A stretch of 63,966 nucleotides of DNA from an uncultured Prevotellaceae bacterium (lineage in GTDB: Bacteria > Bacteroidota > Bacteroidia > Bacteroidales > Bacteroidaceae): assembly GCA_947166345.1 (NCBI GenBank), contig CAMVDU010000010.1:1-63966 (forward strand). Direction: 5' to 3'. The translations under genes were made by a program, and so were the position numbers. Positions 50,013 through 59,290 of this stretch are shown piece after piece (the stretch's first letter is position 1; each line of letters begins with the position of its first letter). The notes under the pieces are model-generated. The model saw only the letters and a program-made list of their open reading frames with translations. It did not search any database and was not told the DNA's origin.

Positions 50013-51245
50013 ATGAAAAAACAGCTTTTACTCAACATGTTGGTCATGTTGCCGATATCCATCGCAGCTCAGACCTTTGACTTCGACATGACGAAGTCGC
50101 AACCGGTATATAATGATGCGCAGGGTTACGGCTACGATGTCTTGCCTGCTCCCGATAAAAAGAAACCGACAGAACCTTTCTATTTCTCCGTGAAAGTGCC
50201 CGATGGCAACTATCGCGTCAAGGTAGTCCTTGGTGGTAAGAAGAACGCCAACACCACCGTTCGTGCTGAAGGACGCAGACTGATGATGGATCAGATTATC
50301 ACGAAGAAAGCCAAGGACACTCAGGAGGTGGAGTTTGTGGTCAACAAACGCTCTACCTTCATAGAGGAAGGAAAACAAGTGAAGATCAAACCGCGTGAGA
50401 AGGACTATCTGGCATGGGATGATAAGCTGACACTGGAGTTCAATGGCCCGATGCCTGCTGTGAAGAGCATCCATATCGAAAAGGCTGATGTACCCACCAT
50501 TTATCTGTGTGGTAACTCGACCGTCGTTGACCAGAACAACGAGCCCTGGGCCTCATGGGGACAAATGATCACACGCTGGTTTGGCCCTGAAGTAGCCATC
50601 TCCAATCACGCTGAGAGTGGACTTACTGCTCGCACCTTCATCGCATCCTATCGTCTGGACAAGATACTCACCACCTTGAAGAAAGGTGACTACGTCTTTG
50701 TGGAGTTCGGACATAATGATGAAAAAGAGAAGAAACCTGGTGACGGAGCTTGGTATCACTACCAGTATCAACTGAAAATTTTCGTGGATCAGGTACGAAA
50801 GAAAGGAGCTGAGATTGTGTTCCTCACGCCCACACAGCGTCGTGCCTTTAACGACGATAAGAAGACCATCCGCAATACCCACGGTGACTTCCCTGCTGCC
50901 ATGAAGATGGTAGCCGAAAAGGAGAACGTGCCTCTCATCGACCTTAACCAGATGACAAAGACCTTCTTTGAGACGTTGGGCTACGAAGACTCGAAGCGGG
51001 CGCTGGTACACTATCCTGAAGAAATGTATGGACGCAAACTCGAGGACAACACCCATTTCAATCCTTATGGTGCCTATGAGGTGGCAAAGTGTGTAGTTAT
51101 GGGTATTAAAGCACTTAATCTGCCTATCGTCAACTACCTGCGTCCCGAATGGCAGGACTTCAATCCTGCACAGCCCGATGATTGGAAGACATTCCAATGG
51201 GCTCCCTCACGAATCGTAGAGAATCAAAAACCTGACGGCAACTAA
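50013..51245 (+). CDS. Rhamnogalacturonan acetylesterase (CE12, SGNH)
   Basis: Exported esterase removing acetyl groups from rhamnogalacturonan. The 410-residue product has a signal peptide (MKKQLLLNMLVMLPISIAAQ), an N-terminal beta domain of about 140 residues (FSVKVPDGNYRVKVVLGGKK), and then the SGNH catalytic domain. The Ser is in TIYLCGNSTVVDQNNEPWAS, the Gly in SNHAESGLTARTF, the Asn in FVEFGHNDEKEK, and the Asp/His pair in EDNTHFNPYGAYEVAK. These blocks match the CE12 type. It precedes a GH106 gene by 12 nt; together they act on pectic side chains. Confidence 0.9.
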   Translation: MKKQLLLNMLVMLPISIAAQTFDFDMTKSQPVYNDAQGYGYDVLPAPDKKKPTEPFYFSVKVPDGNYRVKVVLGGKKNANTTVRAEGRRLMMDQIITKKAKDTQEVEFVVNKRSTFIEEGKQVKIKPREKDYLAWDDKLTLEFNGPMPAVKSIHIEKADVPTIYLCGNSTVVDQNNEPWASWGQMITRWFGPEVAISNHAESGLTARTFIASYRLDKILTTLKKGDYVFVEFGHNDEKEKKPGDGAWYHYQYQLKIFVDQVRKKGAEIVFLTPTQRRAFNDDKKTIRNTHGDFPAAMKMVAEKENVPLIDLNQMTKTFFETLGYEDSKRALVHYPEEMYGRKLEDNTHFNPYGAYEVAKCVVMGIKALNLPIVNYLRPEWQDFNPAQPDDWKTFQWAPSRIVENQKPDGN

Positions 51246-51257
51246 AAAGCATTCTAG

Positions 51258-53927
51258 ATGAAGCATAGTATCCTGATAATAAGTTTATCATTTGTCATTT
51301 GTCATCTATCATCTAGCCCCGCAAGGGCTCAGTCGTGGCCTACAGTTACGTCAGAAGCCAAGGCCGGTTCTCGTTGGTGGTGGCTGGGTTCTGCCGTCGA
51401 TCAGAAGAACCTGCAATGGAACATGGCAGAATATGCCAAACATGGCATTGGCGCCTTGGAGATAACACCACTCTATGGGGTACAGGGCAATCAGGCTAAT
51501 AATATACCATACCTGAGCGACCAATGGATGGAGATGCTGCGCTATACCCAGGAACAGGGCAAGCGCAACAACATCGAGATTGATATGGCTACTGGTACCG
51601 GCTGGCCTTTCGGTGGACCATGGGTGCCCCTTAAGGAGAGTGCCTGCCGAGTCATCTTCGTTGAGAAGACCATCGACAGCGAAGGTGTCTGGAGCACTGT
51701 CAGTGGAAAAAAGGGGCTTCAGCCTGACCAGACAGATACCAACATCATCGACCTGTCGCTATCGGAGAAAGATGCAAAAAATGCCTTTCTTGACAAGGTC
51801 ATGCTCTATGCCGAAGGTAATGTAAGAGACGTGACTGACCAGGTAAAAGGAAACAAGCTGGACTTGAATTCTTTTTCTGATCAACCATCACCTCTCACCC
51901 CTAAAACCGTCATCGCCCTTTATATTAAATATGGTGTGATGAAGGTGAAGCGTGCTGCTCCTGGCGGCGAGGGGCTGGTCATCGATCATTTCGACAAGAC
52001 TGCGGTGGCAAATTATCTTCGTCACATCGAACAGGCTTTTGAGCGAACACACACACCCTACCCTCATACTTTCTTTAACGACAGCTACGAGGTAGCCGAT
52101 GCCACATGGACGCCGACCCTTCTTACTGAGTTTGAAAAACGTCGTGGCTATAAGCTCGAAGACCATTTACCCGAGCTTCTAGGCAACGACCCCAAAGTAT
52201 TGAGCGACTATAGAGAGACACTGGGTGACTTGCTGTTAGAGAATTTCACGGAACAATGGACAGCCTGGGCACATCAGCATGGTGCCATCACCCGCAACCA
52301 GGCTCATGGATCACCCGCCAACCTCATCGACTGCTATGCGGCTGTCGATATTCCAGAGATTGAGGGGTTTGGGTTGTCGGACCTTGGTATTAAGGGGTTA
52401 CGACAGGACCCGGGAAAGACCCGCAAAAACGATAGCGACTTTTCCATGCTGAAATATGCACCGTCGGCAGCTCATATCTGTGGCAAGCCCTACACGTCAA
52501 GCGAGACTTTTACCTGGCTCACCGAACACTTCCGCACTTCGCTTTCTCAGTTGAAGCCCGACATCGACCTAATGTTTTGTGCCGGTGTGAACCACATGTT
52601 CTTCCACGGTACCTGCTATTCGCCCAAGGATGATGAGTGGCCAGGATGGAAGTTCTATGCCTCAATCGATATGAGTCCCACCAACAGTATCTGGCGTGAT
52701 GCGCCTTACTTCATGCAGTATGTGGAGCGTTGTCAGAGCTTCCTGCAGATGGGACAACCCGACAACGACTTCCTGGTCTATCTGCCCGTGCGCGACATGT
52801 GGAAACGCAACATTGGCAAGTTGCTCATGCAGTTCTCCATCCATGCAATGGGCAAGTTAGCTCCCGACTTCATTCAGACCATTCTGGCTATCGATCGTGC
52901 TGGCTTCGACTGTGACTATATCTCGGAAAAGTACCTGCTGAATACTACTTACAAAAATGGTATGCTGCAGACATCAGCAGGAACCTGCTACAAAGGACTG
53001 ATTATTCCCGAGAATGCCACACTATCCGCTGAATTGCAGCAACATATCGAAACACTCAAGGCACAAGGCGCACCTATCATCAATGGCGTTGACAAACAGA
53101 AAATGTCCAAGGCAGCCAAGTCTGAGTGTATGCGCACGGACTATGGACTGAAGACTATTCGTCGCAAGAATGCCAACGGCTATCACTACTTCGTTGCCAA
53201 CCTGTCATCGATTGATGTGTCAGCCTATATTCCTCTGGCAGTAGCATTCAAAGATGCCTATCTCTTCAATCCGTTAAATGGCGATATCACCAAGGCCTCT
53301 TATAAGACCGGATGCGTAGAGATCAATCTTCGTAGCGGCGAATCCGTCATTCTCCAAACCTTTGACGAGCCGTTGGCAGCAACATCTTTGACTGAGAACC
53401 ATCAGGAAGAGCAAATTCAGAAAGAGCTCGTCCTTGAAGGACCTTGGTCGCTGTCATTTACCGAAGAATCACCTAAAGTAGAGAAGACCTACACCCTCGA
53501 CAACCTACAGACCTGGGAGAATCTCGATGAGCAAACCAAGGTAACGATGGGTACAGGTATCTATACCACAACGGTAAAACTCTCAAAGAAAGAGGCTGAC
53601 GGTCATTGGATAATCGACTTAGGCGACGTTCGTGAATCGGCACGCGTCTATATCAACGACCAGTTCGTGGGTTGTGCCTGGAGTGTACCATTCGTTCTTG
53701 ACACTCGCGAGACGCTGAGAGCAGGCATCAACACTATAAGGATTGAGGTCACCAACCTACCTGCCAACCGCATCAGCGCACTGGATCGTCAGGGCGTGAA
53801 ATGGCGCAAGATGGAGGAAATCAATGTTGTAGATATCAACTATAAGAAAACCCTTTACGACCAATGGGAGCCCGTTCCCAGCGGTCTTAACTCAGAAGTA
53901 AAACTAATGAAGTATAACAACAAATAA
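51258..53927 (+). CDS. GH106-type alpha-L-rhamnosidase
   Basis: Exported glycoside hydrolase of 889 residues. Signal peptide MKHSILIISLSFVICHLSSS ends at ARAQ. The opening SRWWWLGSAVDQKNLQWNMA, YAKHGIGALEITPLYGVQG and DMATGTGWPFGGPW are hallmarks of GH106, as are FNDSYEVADATWTPTLLTEF, HGSPANLIDCYAAVDIPEIE and KPYTSSETFTWLTEHF. A C-terminal beta-sandwich (about 740-885, WIIDLGDVRESARVYINDQF) resembles a sugar-binding domain. Many GH106 enzymes exceed 1000 residues, so this is a compact member. Placement after a CE12 esterase supports action on rhamnogalacturonan. The signal-peptide DNA carries the TCATTTGTCATTT repeat. Confidence 0.88.
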   Translation: MKHSILIISLSFVICHLSSSPARAQSWPTVTSEAKAGSRWWWLGSAVDQKNLQWNMAEYAKHGIGALEITPLYGVQGNQANNIPYLSDQWMEMLRYTQEQGKRNNIEIDMATGTGWPFGGPWVPLKESACRVIFVEKTIDSEGVWSTVSGKKGLQPDQTDTNIIDLSLSEKDAKNAFLDKVMLYAEGNVRDVTDQVKGNKLDLNSFSDQPSPLTPKTVIALYIKYGVMKVKRAAPGGEGLVIDHFDKTAVANYLRHIEQAFERTHTPYPHTFFNDSYEVADATWTPTLLTEFEKRRGYKLEDHLPELLGNDPKVLSDYRETLGDLLLENFTEQWTAWAHQHGAITRNQAHGSPANLIDCYAAVDIPEIEGFGLSDLGIKGLRQDPGKTRKNDSDFSMLKYAPSAAHICGKPYTSSETFTWLTEHFRTSLSQLKPDIDLMFCAGVNHMFFHGTCYSPKDDEWPGWKFYASIDMSPTNSIWRDAPYFMQYVERCQSFLQMGQPDNDFLVYLPVRDMWKRNIGKLLMQFSIHAMGKLAPDFIQTILAIDRAGFDCDYISEKYLLNTTYKNGMLQTSAGTCYKGLIIPENATLSAELQQHIETLKAQGAPIINGVDKQKMSKAAKSECMRTDYGLKTIRRKNANGYHYFVANLSSIDVSAYIPLAVAFKDAYLFNPLNGDITKASYKTGCVEINLRSGESVILQTFDEPLAATSLTENHQEEQIQKELVLEGPWSLSFTEESPKVEKTYTLDNLQTWENLDEQTKVTMGTGIYTTTVKLSKKEADGHWIIDLGDVRESARVYINDQFVGCAWSVPFVLDTRETLRAGINTIRIEVTNLPANRISALDRQGVKWRKMEEINVVDINYKKTLYDQWEPVPSGLNSEVKLMKYNNK
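51284..51329 (+). repeat. TCATTTG microrepeat coding the GH106 signal peptide
   Basis: Tandem TTATCATTTGTCATTTGTC units followed by the hairpin AGCCC-CGCAA-GGGCT (51315-51329). Such runs are usually intergenic in this order; here they encode the hydrophobic core and cleavage region. Confidence 0.6.
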
Positions 53928-53939
53928 TATAATCTAACT

Positions 53940-54137
53940 ATGTCAGAACATCAACATCATTACAGTCATCATTATCACCACCATCACCATAAGAAAGACT
54001 GGGCATCAGAGTTTAAACACAAGAGCCTCATGTCTTTACAACGACAGAAAACAATCTCCAAATGGTTGTTCCGCATTCTCTGTGTGATAGCGGCCTTGAT
54101 GGTTATCGCTGTATTCGTGGTTTACCGAATGAAGTAA
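53940..54137 (+). CDS. Small His-rich single-pass membrane protein
   Basis: A 65-residue protein starting 12 nt after the GH106 gene. Residues 4-17 contain ten histidines (HQHHYSHHYHHHHHKK). A basic amphipathic stretch follows (KHKSLMSLQRQKTISKW), then one membrane helix (LFRILCVIAALMVIAVFVVY) and RMK at the end. The positive charge before the helix places the His-rich tail in the cytoplasm by the positive-inside rule. Binding of Zn, Ni or Cu by the tail is inferred from composition. No family is recognised. A hairpin follows directly after the stop codon. Confidence 0.7.
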   Translation: MSEHQHHYSHHYHHHHHKKDWASEFKHKSLMSLQRQKTISKWLFRILCVIAALMVIAVFVVYRMK

Positions 54138-54142
54138 ACTAA

Positions 54143-54160
54143 GACCGTTCAATCACGGTC
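54143..54160. terminator. Hairpin between convergent genes
   Basis: GACCGT (54143-54148), loop TCAATC, ACGGTC (54155-54160). It begins 6 nt after the His-rich gene's stop codon and overlaps the last codons of the amidase gene on the other strand. The flanking sequence is not a strong T-run, so it is a weak or factor-aided terminator. Confidence 0.4.
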
Positions 54161-54877
54161 GTCAAGGAATCTGAAGCGGTTTCTCGTCAGTCTTAGCTCT
54201 TCCAAGCTAAGGTCTGAAGAGAGACCGTTTATAGTTTTACCCAGAGGGTCGATGATAGCCGAACCACCGGTATACTTACATTTAGTATCTTGACCAGTTC
54301 TGTTGACCGCCATCACATAACACATATTTTCTATCGCGCGCGCACGTAAGAGTGTTTCCCATGCCATCTGCCGTTTCTCAGGCCAGTTTGCAACATAGAT
54401 AATGGCATCATATTCCCCTGCTCTACCATAACGGGAGAACACAGGAAAACGCAGATCATAACAAGTCTGCAAAAGGATGCGGAATCCCTGCCAGTTAACG
54501 ATAACTGGTTGTTCACCACGCGTATAGTGCACATCCTCATGGCCATAGGAAAATAAGTGCCGTTTGTCATAAAAACTGACACTATTAGGCGTAACAAAAT
54601 AGTGACGATTATAATAATTGTCTCCCACCCTCACGGCCAGACTGCCACTGATGGCACATTGTCGCTCCTTAGCTATTTGTTTCATCCATTGCAAAGCTGT
54701 CGAAGACGTTTCATCCTCGGCTATTTCAACTGTATCAACAGCAAATCCAGTAGCCCACATCTCGGGTAAAATGTAAAGGTCGGCAGCATCCCTGTTACGC
54801 ATCATCTTTTCTACCAAGAAGATGTTCTTACGAGGCTGTCCCCACACGATGTCAAATTCAAGCAACGATACTCTCAT
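54149..54877 (-). CDS. Nitrilase-family omega-amidase (YafV/NIT2-like)
   Basis: A 242-residue carbon-nitrogen hydrolase. The catalytic triad is intact: Glu in LYILPEMWATGFAVDT, Lys in YDKRHLFSYGHED and Cys in LLQTCYDLRFPVFSR. DKRHLFSYGHED and CYDLRFPVFSR are characteristic of the omega-amidase branch that hydrolyses 2-oxoglutaramate and 2-oxosuccinamate, a metabolite-repair role. YVANWPEKRQMAWETLLRAR and AVNRTGQDTKCKYTGGSAII are further matches. No signal peptide. The start overlaps the trmN6 stop by 4 nt. Confidence 0.9.
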   Translation of the reverse strand: MRVSLLEFDIVWGQPRKNIFLVEKMMRNRDAADLYILPEMWATGFAVDTVEIAEDETSSTALQWMKQIAKERQCAISGSLAVRVGDNYYNRHYFVTPNSVSFYDKRHLFSYGHEDVHYTRGEQPVIVNWQGFRILLQTCYDLRFPVFSRYGRAGEYDAIIYVANWPEKRQMAWETLLRARAIENMCYVMAVNRTGQDTKCKYTGGSAIIDPLGKTINGLSSDLSLEELRLTRNRFRFLDDRD

Positions 54878-55548
54878 AAGTAAAAATCTTTTATCAAATC
54901 CTGATAGGTATCGTCACCGATAACCATCACGTTCTTGTCTAATTCTTTAGGATGCTTTCGGAAAGCCAGCAGATAGCGTCGGGCATCCTTCCTCGCTGTT
55001 GTCTTGACGGCCCACTCACGTGTCTTAAAGAAGCCTACTATGACCGCCTCACTCTCCAACCTGCTTTTACAGTCAAAGGGTATGACAACAGACAGTTCCC
55101 CATCATCATCCAGCAAGTCCCAACAGCGTTGCATCAGCGTCTTATAAGTCAGGGACTCTGTATGACGGGCAAGGGTGCGCTGATTATCTGGCGACGTCAA
55201 GGCATCGACAAAATAGGGCGGATTGCTGATGATGGCGTCAAAAGGCTGACTCTCAAACGTTCCGATGTCAGCTTTCTCGATGGTGATGCGATCGACAAAT
55301 GGCGATACCTTCACATTCTCACGAGCTTGAGCAACGGCACCCTCGTCAATGTCGACACCCACTATCTGGGTATTCTCAAAACGCTGCGCCATCATCAGGG
55401 CTATCAGCCCAGTGCCAGTACCAACATCGAGGATTCGTCGTCCGCCATTGGCCCATGCCCCCAACAGCGTGCCGTCGGTACCCACTTTCATGGCGCAGTT
55501 AGCTTGCCAGATGGTGAATTTCTTGAACTTGAAATAGTCGTTTGCCAT
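54874..55548 (-). CDS. trmN6: tRNA1(Val) A37 N6-methyltransferase TrmN6-like
   Basis: A 224-residue SAM-dependent methyltransferase of the YfiC family. It begins MANDYFKFKKFTIWQANCAM, a family-typical F-x-F-K-x-F-x-I-x-Q start. SAM motif I is ILDVGTGTGLIALMMAQR, motif II VGVDIDEGAVAQARENV, and the catalytic N-P-P-Y/F is IISNPPYFVDAL. The longer frame to 55602 crosses the promoter (TAACTTTG at 55567-55560), so the ATG at 55548 is chosen. It is coupled to the amidase gene. The exact tRNA target is by homology. Confidence 0.9.
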   Translation of the reverse strand: MANDYFKFKKFTIWQANCAMKVGTDGTLLGAWANGGRRILDVGTGTGLIALMMAQRFENTQIVGVDIDEGAVAQARENVKVSPFVDRITIEKADIGTFESQPFDAIISNPPYFVDALTSPDNQRTLARHTESLTYKTLMQRCWDLLDDDGELSVVIPFDCKSRLESEAVIVGFFKTREWAVKTTARKDARRYLLAFRKHPKELDKNVMVIGDDTYQDLIKDFYL

Positions 55549-55559
55549 AAATTTTGGTA

Positions 55560-55567
55560 CAAAGTTA
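55560..55567 (-). promoter_or_regulatory. -7 promoter box of trmN6
   Basis: TAACTTTG on the minus strand, 11 nt before the chosen ATG, so the leader is very short. No clear -33 box. Confidence 0.5.
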
Positions 55568-55641
55568 TAAAATAAATCTAAAAAGAAGCCCCTTTCAACC
55601 AAAATCTTTCATCTTTCATCTTTAATCTTTAATCTTTTTTG

Positions 55642-55649
55642 TACCTTTG
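55642..55649 (+). promoter_or_regulatory. -7 promoter box of lon
   Basis: TACCTTTG downstream of a CTTTCATCTTTAATC run; it excludes the upstream TTG at 55639 as a start codon because that lies within the promoter. The run replaces a clear -33 TTTG. Confidence 0.6.
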
Positions 55650-55677
55650 CACACCAATTATGCATGTAAGAATACAA

Positions 55678-58143
55678 ATGAACGAAGATCAGAATAACAA
55701 GGCTTTCTCGATGATAGCCGATATTGAAGGAGATTTTGTAGATTTTCTCGACAACGAGTCCCCTGAAGAACTCCCTATCCTTCCCGTCAGAAATCTGGTA
55801 CTTTTCCCTGGTGTGGTCTCGCCCATCCTCATTGGTCGCGAGTCAAGTGCCCGCCTTGTCCGCAAGGCAGAAAAGGCCGGTACGGTCATTGGCATTGTAT
55901 GCCAGCGTGACCCCGATGTGGAAGACCCCACCTTCGAAGACCTCTATGAATACGGTGTCTATGCCCGTGTGCTGAAACACCTGACGTTGCCTAACGGTAC
56001 AGTCACTGTTATCGTGCAAGGTCTGGGACGCATCATGCTCAAGGAGATTGTTGCCGACAGTCCTTATCTCATTGGTCGCGTAGAGTCAGCCAACGAGATA
56101 CAGCCCGACAAACATGACCGCGAATGGAAGACAGCCATTGGCGACTTGCGGAAGCTGGCCGACCAGTACATCAACATTGCCGAGGAGATTCCCGACGAGG
56201 CCACCTTTGCCATCCGCAATATTCACAACGACGTGATGGCACTCAACTTTGTCTGCTCCAACATGCCCTTCAGTACCAAGGAGAAAATCAAGCTGCTAAG
56301 TGTGGAAACCATTAAGGAACGTCTTTTCAACACGATGAAGGCCATCAACCGTGAGATCAATCTGCAGACCATCAAGGCCGATATTCGCAACAAGACCCGT
56401 GAAGATATTGACGAGCAGCAGAAGAACTACTTCCTGCAGCAGCAGATCAAGAACCTGCAGGCAGAGATTGGTCACGAGTCGTCACCCGAAAAGACTGCCA
56501 TCTTAGAGAAAGCCAAAAACAAGAAATGGAACGAAGAGACCAGGAAGATTTTCAACCGTGAGGTAGAGAAGCTCGACACGCTACAGCAACAGTCGCCCGA
56601 CTACAACCTGCAGTTGAACTACCTGCAGACCTTCGTGTCGCTGCCATGGAACGAGTTTACAACCGACGATCTCGACCTGAAACGCGCCCAGAAGATCCTT
56701 GACCACGACCACTACGGCATGGAGAAAGTGAAGGAGCGCATCCTGGAGTATATGGCCGTTCTCTCCCTGCGTGGTGACCTGAAGTCGCCTATTATCTGTC
56801 TCTACGGTCCTCCGGGCGTAGGTAAAACCTCGTTGGGCAAGTCCATTGCCGAGGCCATGAAGCGTAAGTATGTTCGCATGTCGCTTGGTGGTCTTCACGA
56901 CGAGGCAGAAATACGTGGCCACCGTCGCACCTATATAGGCGCCATGCCAGGCCGAATCATTAAGAGCATCCAGAAAGCTGGCTCCAGCAATCCCGTTTTC
57001 ATTCTTGACGAGATTGACAAGGTGACGCAGGCCACCGTCAATGGCGACCCTGCATCTGCCCTCCTCGAAGTGCTTGACCCCGAGCAGAACAACGCCTTCC
57101 ACGACAACTACCTCGACGTCGATTACGATCTCTCGAAGGTACTGTTCATCGCCACTGCCAACAACCTGTCCACCATTCCCCGTCCCCTGCTTGACCGCAT
57201 GGAAGTGATTGAGGTTAGCGGCTATATCACTGAGGAAAAACTCGAGATAGCCAAGCGCCATCTCATTCCTCGTGAGTTGGAGAATACCGGTCTGAAAACC
57301 CTACCCGTGAAGCCCCGCTTCAACAAGGCCGTAATCGAAAAGATTATTGAGCGCTATACTCGAGAGAGCGGTGTACGCCAACTGGAGAAGCAGATCAACA
57401 AGGCTATGCGCAAGTTGGCCTACAAGCGTCAGATTGACGGTTATGTAGAAGACTGGAAGATCACGCCCGACTCCCTTGAAGACCTGTTGGGTAAACCACC
57501 TTTCTATCGTGACATCTACCAGGGCAACGACTATGCTGGTGTGGTCACTGGACTGGCGTGGACCAGTGTGGGCGGCGAGATTCTCTTTATCGAGACCAGC
57601 CTCTCCAAGGGCAAGGGTTCTAAGCTGACACTGACGGGTAACCTGGGCGACGTCATGAAGGAGTCGGCAGTACTGGCACTGGAATATGTCAAGGCACATT
57701 CCGACCGTCTGAACATCGACTACCGCATCTTCGACCAATGGAATATCCATATCCACGTGCCCGAGGGAGCAACACCCAAGGACGGTCCCTCTGCCGGTAT
57801 CACCATCGCTACCTCTATTGCCTCGGCCCTGACCCAGCGTAAGGTTCGCAAGAACACGGCGATGACGGGCGAGATCACCCTGCGCGGCAAGGTGTTGCCT
57901 GTGGGCGGCATCAAGGAGAAGATTCTGGCAGCCAAGCGTGCCGGCATCACCGATATTCTGTTGTGTCGTGAGAACGAGAAGGACATCCTCGAGATTCCCG
58001 AGATTTATCTGAAGGGTGTCAGCTTCCATTACGTTGAGAACGTGCAGGACGTCTGGGATTTCGCCCTCACCAACGAGATTGTCGATAAGCCCATGACCTT
58101 CACCATCGAGGATTCAGAGCCTAAGTCAACAGCTAACAGCTAA
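55678..58143 (+). CDS. lon: ATP-dependent protease Lon
   Basis: Cytoplasmic AAA+ protease of 821 residues from [23 protein letters not shown] 55660 is an alternative with a 5-nt shorter-than-usual leader. The N-terminal substrate domain has [20 protein letters not shown]. The ATPase carries Walker [37 protein letters not shown] and Walker [10 protein letters not shown]. The proteolytic Ser is in [20 protein letters not shown] and the Lys in [17 protein letters not shown], both present. The last residues (SEPKSTANS) come from an AACAGCTAACAGC repeat. tgt follows after 4 nt. Confidence 0.97.
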   Translation: MNEDQNNKAFSMIADIEGDFVDFLDNESPEELPILPVRNLVLFPGVVSPILIGRESSARLVRKAEKAGTVIGIVCQRDPDVEDPTFEDLYEYGVYARVLKHLTLPNGTVTVIVQGLGRIMLKEIVADSPYLIGRVESANEIQPDKHDREWKTAIGDLRKLADQYINIAEEIPDEATFAIRNIHNDVMALNFVCSNMPFSTKEKIKLLSVETIKERLFNTMKAINREINLQTIKADIRNKTREDIDEQQKNYFLQQQIKNLQAEIGHESSPEKTAILEKAKNKKWNEETRKIFNREVEKLDTLQQQSPDYNLQLNYLQTFVSLPWNEFTTDDLDLKRAQKILDHDHYGMEKVKERILEYMAVLSLRGDLKSPIICLYGPPGVGKTSLGKSIAEAMKRKYVRMSLGGLHDEAEIRGHRRTYIGAMPGRIIKSIQKAGSSNPVFILDEIDKVTQATVNGDPASALLEVLDPEQNNAFHDNYLDVDYDLSKVLFIATANNLSTIPRPLLDRMEVIEVSGYITEEKLEIAKRHLIPRELENTGLKTLPVKPRFNKAVIEKIIERYTRESGVRQLEKQINKAMRKLAYKRQIDGYVEDWKITPDSLEDLLGKPPFYRDIYQGNDYAGVVTGLAWTSVGGEILFIETSLSKGKGSKLTLTGNLGDVMKESAVLALEYVKAHSDRLNIDYRIFDQWNIHIHVPEGATPKDGPSAGITIATSIASALTQRKVRKNTAMTGEITLRGKVLPVGGIKEKILAAKRAGITDILLCRENEKDILEIPEIYLKGVSFHYVENVQDVWDFALTNEIVDKPMTFTIEDSEPKSTANS

Positions 58144-58147
58144 ATCC

Positions 58148-59290
58148 ATGACATTCGAAGTACAACATAGTGACAACGCCAGCGATGCCCGTGCCGGACT
58201 GATCACCACCGACCACGGTCAGATTAAGACACCCATCTTCATGCCCGTAGGTACTTGCGGCAGCGTGAAGGGCGTGCATTTCTCGGAACTGCGCGACCAG
58301 GTGAAGGCTCAGATCATCCTGGGCAATACCTATCATCTTTATCTGCGTCCGGGGCTCGACACGCTACGAAAGGCTGGTGGTCTGCACAAGTTCAACACCT
58401 GGGACCGTCCCATCCTTACCGACTCGGGCGGCTTTCAGGTTTTCTCCCTGACGGGTATCCGCAAGTTGCGCGAGGAAGGTTGCGAGTTCCGTAGTCATAT
58501 CGACGGTTCCAAACACATCTTCACCCCTGAGAATGTGATGGACACGGAGCGCATCATCGGTGCTGATATCATGATGGCACTCGACGAGTGTCCTCCTGGC
58601 GAGAGCGACTACCAGTATGCCAAGAAGTCGCTGGGACTCACCCAACGCTGGCTCGACCGCTGCATCAAGCGATTCAACGAGACCGACCCCCTCTATGGTC
58701 ATCACCAGACCCTCTTCCCCATCGTGCAGGGTTGCAAATACAAGGACCTGCGTCAGGATGCTGCCAAACATGTGGTTGACCGTCTGGCCATGCTCAACGA
58801 CGGCGGTGGCGCTTCTATTGGCGGACTGGCTGTAGGTGAGCCTACCGAGGTGATGTACGAGATGATTGAGGTGGTCAACGAGATTCTGCCTAAGGATCGT
58901 CCACGTTACCTCATGGGAGTGGGAACGCCTCAGAACATTCTGGAGGCCATCGAGCGCGGCGTCGATATGTTCGACTGCGTGATGCCCACCCGCAACGGGC
59001 GCAATGCCATGCTCTTTACTTACAACGGCACGATGAATATGCGCAACAAGAAATGGGAACACGACTTCACGCCCATCGACCCCGACGGCTGCAACATCGA
59101 CCGTCTTCACACCAAGGCCTACCTGCACCATTTGTTCAAGGCTCAGGAGCTGCTGGCGCTGCAGATAGCCTCTATTCACAACCTCGCCTTTTACCTACGA
59201 CTGGTCACCGATGCCCGTGAGCACATCATGAACGGCGACTTCGTAGCGTGGAAGCGCTCTGTCATCGACAACTTAGGACGACGTGTATGA
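58148..59290 (+). CDS. tgt: Queuine tRNA-ribosyltransferase
   Basis: Exchanges guanine for preQ1 at position 34 of GUN-anticodon tRNAs. The 380-residue product shows TPIFMPVGTCGSVKGV, ILGNTYHLYLRPG, the nucleophile region LTDSGGFQVFSLTGIRKL, IMMALDECPPGE, IGGLAVGEPTEVMYEM, YLMGVGTPQNILEAIERGVD with FDCVMPTRNGRNAMLFT, and the zinc ligands in the C-terminal CNIDRLHTKAYLHHLF part (Cys and His visible; a C-x-C pair upstream is not obvious in this branch). It is 4 nt from lon and overlaps the permease gene by 4 nt. QueA in this window acts next in the pathway. Confidence 0.94.
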   Translation: MTFEVQHSDNASDARAGLITTDHGQIKTPIFMPVGTCGSVKGVHFSELRDQVKAQIILGNTYHLYLRPGLDTLRKAGGLHKFNTWDRPILTDSGGFQVFSLTGIRKLREEGCEFRSHIDGSKHIFTPENVMDTERIIGADIMMALDECPPGESDYQYAKKSLGLTQRWLDRCIKRFNETDPLYGHHQTLFPIVQGCKYKDLRQDAAKHVVDRLAMLNDGGGASIGGLAVGEPTEVMYEMIEVVNEILPKDRPRYLMGVGTPQNILEAIERGVDMFDCVMPTRNGRNAMLFTYNGTMNMRNKKWEHDFTPIDPDGCNIDRLHTKAYLHHLFKAQELLALQIASIHNLAFYLRLVTDAREHIMNGDFVAWKRSVIDNLGRRV

